A DNA stretch of 64,000 bases. Source: Prionailurus bengalensis. Lineage: Eukaryota > Chordata > Mammalia > Carnivora > Felidae. How positions within the stretch are numbered: position 1 is the first letter of the stretch; each line of letters opens with the position of its first letter. The notes beneath the pieces were generated by a model. The model was given only the letters and a program-made list of their open reading frames with translations. It was not told the DNA's origin and did not search any database. The DNA lies in the NCBI RefSeq assembly GCF_016509475.1, contig NC_057348.1, positions 11,054,001-11,118,000 on the forward strand, given 5' to 3'. This document shows positions 55,521 through 64,000 of the stretch, one piece after another. A program made the position numbers and the translations under genes.

Positions 55521-55632
55521 TGTTTTGTTCAATTTAAATTTTAGTTAGTTAATATACCATGCAATATTGGTTTCAGGAGTGAATTCCGTGATTCATCACT
55601 TACATACAACATCTAGTGCCCATCCCAACAAA
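55521..55632 (-). mobile_element. L1 3'-end stub
   Basis: Antisense L1 3' UTR (TTAGTTAGTTAATATACCAT and GGTTTCAGGAGTGAATTC). Confidence 0.8.
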
Positions 55633-56099
55633 GCGAAGTTTTAAATTGCACATTGTGCTCTTTAAAATATTTATTCTTCCTGCTGTACAGCTATTCATTG
55701 GAGTATGGAGGATTGGTGGCCATGTGTAAGGGGGCTTATCCAAATGGGGGAAGGACTGATTGACATTTTTCTACTTTTATTGAAATATCTCCTTGTTTCT
55801 TCCTGAAATCTTTACGCTGCCTTTGGTATGACTCCTTTCATTGTTGTAAAAGGAATATATCCTCCTTCCTTCTAAATTTTGTCATAACCATGAAAGGGGT
55901 GTCGAATGGTCATTTCCTCCATTATACATGTTTCTCAGGCTCAGGATTCTATTCATCTTCTATGCTCAAGGGATGACATAAGAGGGAGCTTGCATTCCTG
56001 TCTGGTCATGTGAATCAGGGACACCAGTTTTCCAACACAATAATGCATACATTTTCAATCTTTTCTGGCTATGGGGAAATGACCCTCAATGAGAGGTAG

Positions 56100-56322
56100 T
56101 TGTTTTGTTGTTTTTGTTGTTATTGTTTGTTTGTTTTTTAGAGAGAGAGAGAGAGAGAGGGGGAGTGAGCAGGAGAGAGGGAAAGAGGCAGAGAGGGAGA
56201 CAGAGATAGAATCTTAAGCAGGCTCCAAGTTGAACGGGGCTTGATCTCATGACTGTGAGATCACAACCTGAGCCAAAATCAAGAGTTGGAGACTCGACCG
56301 ACTGAGACACTAAGGTGCTTCT
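56100..56322 (-). mobile_element. Older CAN SINE
   Basis: A diverged minus-strand head near 56322-56220, a GA tract (56141-56160) and a T-rich tail (56099-56140). Confidence 0.72.
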
Positions 56323-56620
56323 CAGTGAGAGGTTTTATATGCAGTTGTCTGAACTAAACTGAAATAACAGAGGTACCATGAATGCAGGCTTCAAATACAA
56401 GAATAAATACCAAGAACAGTCAGCAGCAGATTATAATTGTCCTTACTTCTGTTCACCGTGATCATTGAATCAGTTAGCGATTGCTCATAACAAGACAATT
56501 AAAAGAAAATGATTTAATGTAATGCTTTTATTACCAAATGATATTGTATGTTGGGGATTGTTCTGAGCTCTGCCTGTCTCCTCGTGAGTCTATAGTGAGC
56601 TGTGAGACTCTACACTGTTT

Positions 56621-56846
56621 CTTTTTTTTTTAATTTTTTCTTAAAGTTTATTTGTTTTGAGAGAGGCAGAGACAGGATGAGAGTGGGTTAGGGGCAGAGA
56701 GAGAGAGGGAGACACAGAATCCGAAGCAGGCTCCAGGCTCCGAGCTGGCAGCACCGAGCCTGACGCAGGGCTTGAACCCACAAGCTGTGAGATCATCACC
56801 TGAGCCAAAGTTGGACACTCAATCGACTGAGCCACTCAGGCGCCCC
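56621..56846 (-). mobile_element. SINEC_Fc
   Basis: A near-consensus minus-strand copy with a target-site duplication of about 14 bp: GACTCTACACTGTT (56606-56619) and GACTCTACGTTGTT (56847-56860). The paralogous site in U4 (about 26510-26530) is empty. Confidence 0.92.
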
Positions 56847-57556
56847 GACTCTACGTTGTTCCTAAGGCTCATCCATGATGTCATGTGTGACCACGGGGCA
56901 CTTCTCTTCTGAACAAGTATATGATCAATTAACTCGATTTCCGAGTGCATTTTTATCTTCTGTTTTACAGGGAAAAAAAGAATATCAAAAGTGAATGATT
57001 TTAATTTACATCTACTGTTCCTGTATTCATACATGACACTTTGCTTTCTTCCTACTGAGAAGAAAAAGCTCCTGTCACGACTCAGTATGAATCAGCTACC
57101 TCTGCTCTATATTTCACACTGATCCGTACGCTGCTAGATTTTTTTCCCTTCTAACCAATTTAGTGGGGGTATAATCATGTGCTATAAACTGCATCTATTC
57201 GGAACGTATGATTTGATGATCAAGGGAGCCATACAAACACTAAAGTACCTACTGCACATTCCTTTTTGATGTTCTTCAAGAAAATGCACAACCTTGATGA
57301 CTTCTTAATCCAATTGTTAAAATGTAATCTCCCTTGGCCTCAGCTTCTTTATTTCCAAAGGTAACTTGGGAGCGTAAACATAACTTCAAATGGATATTGC
57401 AAGAAATAAATGGGGTGTGCGGACATATTTCGTTGAATCTGAAGAAAATGCTCAGCCGTAAAGTTGTATGTATGCATATATGTGTGTTTCTCTGTATACA
57501 TTTTTATTTCAAATAAACACACCTACACATGGGTACCCCAACACAGAATCATTTTA

Positions 57557-57880
57557 AAAAATATTATCTGAGTGTACTTGGCACACAATGCTACACGAGT
57601 TCGTGTGTACAACATAGAGATTCAACTTCTCCGTACATTATGCGGTGCTCAGCACAAAGGCAGCTGCTGGCTGTCAGCCTACAGGGCCATTGCAATATCA
57701 TTGACTATATTCTGTCCGCTGTGCCTTTGATTTCCGTGACTCATTTATTCCACAACTGGAAGCCTGTACCTCCCACTGCCCTCCACCCATCCTCCCCACC
57801 CCCCTCTGACAACCACGAGTTTATTCTCTATATTTATGGATCGGATTCTGCTGTTTTGTGTGCTTGTTTATTCATTTTAA
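57557..57880 (-). mobile_element. L1 3' UTR fragment
   Basis: Antisense landmarks TGTACTTGGCACACAATGCT, CATTGACTATATTCTGTCCG and GACAACCACGAGTTTATTCT. It lies next to the SINE at 57892. Confidence 0.75.
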
Positions 57881-57891
57881 GCAGACTCAAT

Positions 57892-58072
57892 GGGGCACCC
57901 GAGTGGCTCAGTTGGCTGAATGTCTGACTCTTGATTTCCCATGGGGTTGTGGAATTGGGTTCCCCGCCACACTGAGCATGGAACTTGCTTAGGATTCTCT
58001 CTCTCTGAATCTCTCCCTCTGCCCCTCCTCCAATCACACATGCTCTTACTCTCAAACAAAAATTTAAAAAAT
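57892..58072 (+). mobile_element. CAN SINE
   Basis: Head GGGGCACCCGAGTGGCTCAG, TC tract and short A-rich tail. A short duplication resembling CAGACTCA occurs at 57882-57889 and 58078-58085. Confidence 0.82.
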
Positions 58073-59106
58073 GAACACAGACTCATTTATGACCTCTTAT
58101 TTTATGTTGAAAGGAAATGAGTGAAATTTGAAGAGTGTTGATATCAAAAGAATAAATGTTTGAGTTAATATGCAATTGATAGAATGTAGACATGTAGACA
58201 CAACAATTCAGTATAAACAATAGACATACATTCAAATGATGAATTACTTTTCTTCTGCTAATGCGTCAAAGACAATAAAATCTGGAGCACATTTGTATTT
58301 ATGCCCGGAGAAATTCTCTACCAGCTAAAGAGGACGAATATCTCCAAATTGATTTTAAAATTCTTCTACTTAAAGATGGGATTACAACACAAAATGCCTT
58401 TACCCAGGGGGAGCTATACTGAATGAAAGGAGAAGCTTAGTCTCAGGTTCTTAACAAAATTTCATTGGACAAATGTTTGTGTTCAAGTCCTAATGCTAAT
58501 GTACAATGACTACATTAGTGTTTTAAAACACATGTATGCTCTTACAATTCTGGGGCTCAAAAGCCTGAAGTCATTCTCATGGGTCTGAAATGAAGATGTT
58601 TGCAAGGCTTGGTTCCTTCTGGAAGCTACAGGGAAGAATCTGTTTACTTTTCTATCCCAAGCTCATATCATAGTGCAAAATATGATCTAAATATATTTAA
58701 TATAACTGACAAATGCTTCACACAGAGGGGCTACATGGCAGCTGTTAACTTGTGACATATTATGGAATTCCTAAATGTTTGGAAAATGTGTCATGAAGCT
58801 GAGGTACGTAGTGCTTGGGGTTTATATCAAAGGAACTCGTTGAAAAGGAAATAGGAATGTTCCATAGATAACGGAGCTGTGTCTCCACCACAAGCCAAGT
58901 GTTTGGACATCCAAGGCATCTAATCCACAAAGATTGTTCAGTTCTAGACTTGGTGGAAAAGCTGAAATCAGGGTTGGGATGAGATGCGGGAATGTCTGCC
59001 CTCTGGGAGGAGCAGAGTTCAAGAGCAAGGGGTGATTAACACTGGGGTCACAGTCTATTGGGAATATGGAATCTCCAAAAAACTTTCCTTTGTCTCCAGA
59101 CCAGTG

Positions 59107-59188
59107 TCCTCCAGGGAAATCATGTGCTGTAGGGTGGAGAGGCAGGAGGGGAACGTGCCTCATGAACAGACAGAGGAAACTATAAATA
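59107..59188 (+). promoter_or_regulatory. OR promoter module of U7
   Basis: TATA box TATAAATA (59181-59188) and an EBF-like TCCTCCAGGGAAAT (59107-59120) 74 bp upstream, followed by CATGTGCT. TAATGA is replaced by CATGAA. Almost the same as U4. Confidence 0.68.
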
Positions 59189-59210
59189 TCTCCTGTGTGC
59201 TGTCCCTCTG

Positions 59211-59394
59211 CCTGTGCAACCTTGGGCTGATGGGACCCTGTTGTTGCTTCTGGAGTCTGAAGCTTGGCTGGGAGACTCATGCTAGCCTCCTTCCTGTCAT
59301 CTTGTGTGGGGACACAGTTTAGTCACCACCAATAACCATCTGGAGGGAATTCAGACAGCCACAAGGAGACCTCTCCCTCAGAGCTCCCATTCAG
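59211..59394 (+). other. Noncoding first exon of the OR at 63564 (predicted)
   Basis: It ends at ATTCAG|GTGAGT (donor 59395-59400), about 184 nt. The predicted acceptor is GGTCAG ending at 63554. The start is inferred. Confidence 0.62.
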
Positions 59395-59760
59395 GTGAGT
59401 CTGACACCCAGCAGGATCTTCAGGAAAAGATTAGGGAGAATCAAAGCCAGGTGCATTTACCTAAGGTCACCACACAGCCACCAGCCTAGCCCAGAACCTG
59501 GAGATCTCTATGGTCATTTGCTTGCCTGATTACTTAATGACCTCGTGGATGATGTTACAGAAAGGATTGCACATTGAACTCAGCCACACATGGGTGATTG
59601 TTGCCAGTGAAGTGATGGGAGGGGAGGCAGGAAATACTTCCAGTAAAAGTAGAACACGTCCAATGAGTTTTGCAGTTGAAGGGAGTAGGAAAATTAGGGA
59701 TGGAGGGATGCGCAGTGAAGTCAGGACATTCCTTTTTTGTCTGTAAATGAGGCATCCTGG

Positions 59761-59968
59761 GGGGTGCCTGGGTGGCTCAGGTGGTTAAGCTGCAAACTCT
59801 TGATTTCGGGTCAGGTCATGATCTTATGGTTTGTGAGGTCAAGCCCTGCATCGGGCTCTGGCTGACAGCTCAGAGACTGGAACCTGCTTTAGATTCTGTG
59901 TCTCTCTCCCTCTCTGCCTCTCCCCCGTTCACACACCCTGTCTGAAAATAAATAACAAAACATTAAAC
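59761..59968 (+). mobile_element. SINEC_Fc-like SINE
   Basis: Head GGGGTGCCTGGGTGGCTCAG. Target-site duplication AAATGAGGCATCCTGG (59745-59760) and AAATGGGGCATACTGG (59969-59984). Confidence 0.9.
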
Positions 59969-60130
59969 AAATGGGGCATACTGGGCTACGTTTCCATATT
60001 GATGAGACATATCTAGACCAATTACTGCTTGCATATACGACCTTACAACATTAATTCATGAGACATGTATTTTCACAGCGTGCTCTTGCTCTGGGTATTC
60101 GTATGACCGCCATGATGTGATAAGTAAAAA

Positions 60131-60284
60131 CTAGCTTTGCTTTTCAGTGATTTCATTATCTATGAAGTTGACTATATTTGTGGTTTTTAGGTGGGTAACA
60201 AATACACCTATTTGTGGGTAGTTAGTTACCTAGCTTTGCTTTGCAGTGATTTCATTATCTACGAAGTTGACTATATTTGTGGTT
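60131..60284 (+). repeat. Local tandem duplication, 99-bp period
   Basis: A 55-bp block starting CTAGCTTTGCTTTTCAGTGA at 60131-60185 recurs at 60230-60284 with two visible differences, separated by 44 bp. Confidence 0.88.
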
Positions 60285-62225
60285 AGTTATTCCTTGGTTG
60301 CCTCATTTACGCATTGTCTCTAACGGGTCTTTGCATGTGTACAGTGGAGTCGGGAGGTGCTACTTCCATTTCTGATTGCATTCTTTCTAAAAAGGAAGTG
60401 GATGGGGTGTTCGGTGTTATTTTCCCCACTTTGCCATTTACCATTGAGTTCTATTGTGTACATATAGACATATACTCACTGTGACATAGACATATAGGAC
60501 TGTGTTCATTAGTAATATGGGGTCAAATCTGTCAGTCGGTTATACTGTGTTCTCTCTCGTTATTTATTTATTTACTTATGTATTTATTTATTTGTTTGTC
60601 TTACTTCATTATCCTATACTGAGCTGTCACTAATACTCTTCACTTGCAAATTCTTGCTATAAACAAAAAGGAGTATACGTGGTACTTTGTACATTGCTCA
60701 CAAATCACTGTCTATACACATTTCCACGTGCCTTCCCATCTCTGTTATTCCCTACAGTTCCTTTGGCCCGTTGTGAAAAGATCTATTTCTGGAAGTTGCG
60801 TTAACTCTGACACCACGGCTTCTTTACATTTGACTGAAGATCACCTTACTCTCCATAAGCATATTTGAATCCATGTATCGTTATAAGAAAATATTTATCA
60901 TTTAGATATGGCTCCTTCCCCAGTGATAAAGGTGATTCTATCGCATTCTTTTCTTTCCACGTGTTTGGAGTGTGATCGGAAATCAGTGGCCCACCTCGAT
61001 ACCACTAAATCATTTTATGCCTTTTGTAAGTCGGTTTTAGAGTCTCACATAATTTTGTTTCACACAGTTGTTTTGAAACTTGCCCTAATTTCACTCCCCC
61101 TGGAAGTCTTTATTCTTTCAGTTCTCATAAAGCTTCTCTTGCTATCTTAGGCGCACATACACATTCATAACCAGACGGATGAATGAATGGCGGCCTGTGG
61201 ACAACATAAACGCTCTTTAGGTTTTCGGGTAGTCTTTTCTTGACCTGCGTCCACTCTCCTTCTTCCTCAAAACTCCCTCATGGACTTGTCTCCAACCGAC
61301 TAGGGAAATGCTGATTCTTTATTTCAATGTCTGCATAATATCTCATGATACGGCTGTGCTACTCACACTTCGAAAGCTTTTCCTAGCTTTTCTCGATGCA
61401 TTGCTATTATAACAATTCTGCAAAAATATTTTGAGATTGTTATGTGAAAAATCTGGTTCTCCACTGGAGGAAACACTGTCCCTCAGGGGGACACGACTTA
61501 TTTGGGTGTCACATGGTGGGGGGGGGGGTGCTCAGGAAGGTCCAGGGATGCTCTGAACACGTTCAAAGCCCAGGACACACAGCACAGAGGCCAGTCTGGA
61601 TCAGAACGTCAAAGGTGCCGAGACTGAGAATCGATGAGTTAAAGAATATCTGTGTTTTCACATTTGTAGTTGTCTTCAGTTGTTTTCTCTACATCGCAGT
61701 GGTTCACATTCCTCCCAGAAAAATTAGAGAATCTCTTTTTTCTACCTGTTTAAAAATTTCAACCCAGTCAGCTCGAGAGATCTTGTTTTCTTCAACCGTT
61801 ACTGAATTTGAGCCAATATGTACATATTTGATCACCAGGTTCATTGTTACATGTCTATTGTTATTATATGTCCATAAAGACTACGCCTATTCCACAGCTA
61901 GCAGCATTTCACATGAAGTTCACAGATTACCGTTTATTGCCTTGGGTTGGATATTATGTCCACAAAATGATTTAAATTTTATGTAGCTAAATATATCTAT
62001 CTTCTTCCGATTTTCCTGCCTTATACAATGATTTTGCAGATACAATGTATCTGCCTTTTTATGCATGTTCACTGAAAATGTACTGTTTCCATTTACTTCA
62101 AGATCTCTAATCCCTCTGAATTGTTTAAGATGTGTGTACTAGGGAAACTTTATTTTCTTTCAGATGGATAGCCACCTTTGCCAGCCTTTAGGAAACAACC
62201 TTCACCAACTAAATTGGAGTACAGT

Positions 62226-62362
62226 GGTGCCTGGGTGACTCAGTCAGTTGAGCATCTGACTCTTGCTTTCAACTCAGGTCATGGTCTTATGGTTCGTGAG
62301 ATCAAACTCCATCAGTCTCCATGCCGAGCGTGGAGCCTGCGTGGGATTTTCTGTATTATAAA
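62226..62362 (+). mobile_element. CAN SINE, 3'-truncated
   Basis: Head GGTGCCTGGGTGACTCAGTC and body to about 62362. The TC tract is missing; a second SINE starts immediately after. Confidence 0.78.
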
Positions 62363-62367
62363 AGGCT

Positions 62368-62515
62368 GATGAGTGTGCGTCTGACTTCAGCTCAGGTCAT
62401 GATCTCGCGGTCTGTGAGTTTAAGTCCCACGTCGGGCTCTGTGTTGACATCTTGGAGCCTGAAGCCTGCTGCAGATTCTGTGTCTCCCTCTCTCTCCTCC
62501 CCTCCCCCACTCATG

Positions 62516-62551
<36 letters not shown>

Positions 62552-62572
62552 AATAAATAAACGTTAAAAAAT
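62368..62572 (+). mobile_element. SINEC_Fc, 5'-truncated
   Basis: The body from GTGTGCGTCTGACTTCAGCT, (TC)n at 62519-62548 and the tail AATAAATAAACGTTAAAA. The first bases of the head are missing. Confidence 0.85.
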
Positions 62573-62786
62573 TTAAATACAGGAAAGAAAATGAACATGC
62601 CAGTCTGACTTGTCAATGTTATTTCTTCACGGGAAGCTTGTTCATTGGAATTCAGGTAACATTTTACATTGTTTAGGGGAATGATTATGGATCTGGCCAG
62701 CTTGAGTTATACTCCCTCCAAACTTAATCACGGGGGCTGGGGGTGAGAAGTCATGGTCAGAACACAGCCAGAGAAACAATGATTTG

Positions 62787-62808
62787 GGGTGTGTGTGTGT
62801 GTGTGTGC
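62787..62808. repeat. (GT)n microsatellite
   Basis: About 10 GT units at the shared intron position. Confidence 0.9.
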
Positions 62809-63059
62809 ATGCTTTTTGGAGTGGGATTCATCCTCAGAACAGGGGTACACGGTCTAATATGTTCTAAGGTGAATACAGAAGCCAGAACTCAATCAACACA
62901 CAGTACTCAGGAGGGCTCAATGTCAATTGACAGGAGACTTTGCAAGTAGAGTCTAAAATACAAGCAGTACATAGTGTGGGTGAGTGACTCTGTTTTCTTG
63001 AGGGTTAACCAGCAGCGCCCATTTCCTTGAAACTGCCTGACACCATCTCTGATTCCCCT

Positions 63060-63430
63060 CCTGTTTACTCCCCTTCCTACACATGCTTCCTGTTTGGGAC
63101 CCAAATAGCTCAAAGTAGGATCATCCTCGGGGCCTTAGCAGAGGCCATTCCCTCAGCCAGCACACACTTCCCCAGACATGCTCGTGGCTCCTGCCTTCCT
63201 TTCCCTGAGGTCTCCGTTCAGATGTCGCCTTGTTCACTGTTCTTGACTGAACACCAGTTTCAAAATAACACTTGTATCCACGCTCTCCTTTACACCTACT
63301 CTTGTTCTCTTCACAGCACTTGACACTCTCTGGTGTCCTATTGATATTTTGATTTCCTTCTGTTCATTCTCCATCACTGGATTATACTGGCTTTTGATTT
63401 TCCCTGACTCATTGCCTCGACAATGCCTGG
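63060..63430 (+). mobile_element. L2 3'-end fragment
   Basis: Very similar by eye to 28500-28890 (shared CACACTTCCCCAGACATGCT and TTGACACTCTCTGGTGTCC-like blocks). Confidence 0.8.
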
Positions 63431-63563
63431 AATATGTTTGACCCTCACTACAACTTCTTGACAGCAAAATATAAATCGTAGCATTGCAACAATGTGAGTG
63501 ATACTGTTCATGTGAAAATTAATGATGTCTCCCATCGTCTTTCCTCGTGGTCAGTGCAACCTC

Positions 63564-64000
63564 ATGGAACCAGGAAATGACACACGGATATCAGAATTTC
63601 TGCTTCTGGGATTTTCAGAGGGTCCAGAACTGCAGCCCCTCGTATTTGGGCTTTTCCTCTCCATGTACCTGATCACTGTGTTTGGCAACCTGCTCATCCT
63701 CCTGGCCGTCAGCTCTGACTCCCGCCTCCACACGCCCATGTACTTCTTCCTGGCCAACCTGTCCTTTGTAGACATCTGCTTCACCTCCACCACCATCCCG
63801 AAGATGCTCTGGAACATCCAGACCCAGACCAAAGTCATAACCTATGCAGGCTGCATCACACAGGTGAACTTTTTCATAATCTTTTCAGGATTGGACATCT
63901 GCCTCCTGGCCATTATGGCCTATGACAGGTTTGTGGCCATCTGTCACCCCTTACACTACACAGTCATCATGAACCCCCGGCTCTGTGCACTGCTGGTCCT
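63564..64000 (+). CDS. Olfactory receptor, family 7 (7A-like), cut by window end
   Basis: 145 complete codons are open from the ATG at 63564 to the window edge. The ATG (MEPGNDT, N5 glycosylation site) lies 9 nt after a predicted acceptor ending GGTCAG at 63554. Hallmarks by residue: GNLLILLAVSSDS 41-53, LHTPMYFFLANLS 55-67, VDICFTSTTIPKM 69-81, C97 and MAYDRFVAICHPLHYT 118-133 with the normal cysteine. It ends in NPRLCALLV of TM4. No lesion is seen in this 45 percent of the gene; the rest lies outside. It is the closest by eye to the pseudogene at 29161 and has a complete promoter and first exon at 59107-59394. It is expected to be an odorant GPCR. Whether it is intact to its stop cannot be judged here. 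Confidence 0.9.
   Translation, partial: MEPGNDTRISEFLLLGFSEGPELQPLVFGLFLSMYLITVFGNLLILLAVSSDSRLHTPMYFFLANLSFVDICFTSTTIPKMLWNIQTQTKVITYAGCITQVNFFIIFSGLDICLLAIMAYDRFVAICHPLHYTVIMNPRLCALLV

Larger units (their letters stand above)
54581..56099 (+). other. 3' flank of OR unit U6
   Basis: It aligns by eye with the 3' flanks at 7713-9500, 15653-16010 and 30128-31000. It carries L1 stubs at 54950-55125 (+) and 55521-55632 (-). No gene. Confidence 0.55.
56336..59106 (+). other. Upstream flank of OR unit U7
   Basis: It aligns by eye to U4 26222-26720, U1 600-1700 and U6 47700-49900. It carries two SINEs, an L1 stub and a short piece (58490-58640) of the unassigned old repeat seen at 1720 and 47925. 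No gene. Confidence 0.55.
59395..63554 (+). other. Intron of OR unit U7
   Basis: The longest intron of the set at about 4.2 kb. It holds three SINE pieces, a local 99-bp-period duplication (60131-60284), microsatellites (62519-62548, 62787-62808) and an L2 (63060-63430). The 180-codon frame at 61444-61986 has no domain and is broken in the paralogous introns, so it is not called a gene. Confidence 0.58.

Noticed and set aside
61444..61986. 180-codon open frame in the U7 intron
   Set aside because: It has no recognisable domain, lies in intron-like sequence shared with U2 and U6, and the frame is not conserved there.
63551..63838. Minus-strand frames antisense to OR exons (also 53599-54004, 40633-41083, 6533-6775)
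   Set aside because: They mirror the codon pattern of real OR exons on the other strand; shadows only.
1..64000. CRISPR-like regularly spaced repeats or prokaryotic defence genes
   Set aside because: The short repeats are microsatellites and SINEs of a mammalian genome; no cas-like gene is present.

Overview
This is vertebrate nuclear DNA from a carnivore, most likely a cat (Felidae or a close feliform). The evidence is about 20 copies of a tRNA-Lys-derived CAN SINE whose near-consensus members have the feline SINEC_Fc layout: a GGGGCGCCTGGGTGGCTCAG head, a (TC)n tract and an AAAAATAAATAAAC tail. Carnivore-type L1 3' ends, L2, MIR, MER5-like and MLT1-like repeats are also present. No prokaryotic gene, CRISPR array or operon is present.

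The window is a slice of an olfactory receptor (OR) cluster. All receptor genes are class II family 7 types with one intronless coding exon. They are: a pseudogene at 6546-7712 (+) with a stop, a SINE insertion and a 1-base deletion; a coding-exon relic at about 15585-15652 (+); a pseudogene at 29161-30127 (+) with two 1-base deletions; an intact gene at 40159-41097 (-) of a more distant subtype; an intact gene at 53612-54580 (+); and a gene open to the window edge at 63564-64000 (+).

The plus-strand ORs lie in a repeated genomic unit. It has an upstream flank, a TATA-box promoter with an EBF/Olf-1-like palindrome about 65-75 bp upstream, a noncoding first exon of about 185 nt ending in a GTGAGT donor, a 2-4 kb intron carrying a TG microsatellite and an L2 fragment, an acceptor 9-16 nt before the ATG, the coding exon, and a conserved 3' flank. 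I call the copies U1 (about 600-9770), U2 (about 9640-16010, promoter and coding exon lost), U3 (a promoter half-unit on the minus strand, about 23276-25000), U4 (about 26220-31000), U5 (promoter half-unit only, about 31240-32741), U6 (about 47700-56100) and U7 (56336 to the end). Six promoter/exon-1 modules are visible, and two of them (U3, U5) have no coding exon next to them.

Between and inside the units are retrotransposons. The largest is a full-length L1 at 16675-22625 with an open ORF1 and an ORF2 broken by stops and frameshifts. Others are a 5'-truncated L1 at 10846-13509 with a second L1 3' end nested in it, a twin-primed 5'-inverted L1 at 47093-47690, and many short L1 3' ends. From 32.8 to 47 kb the OR unit is absent; that stretch holds old repeats, the minus-strand OR gene and unrecognised sequence.

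The intact receptors are expected to work independently as odorant-sensing GPCRs in olfactory neurons. The biology of the window is birth-and-death evolution of one promoter-exon-intron-receptor unit. All unit homologies were read by eye and identities were not computed.
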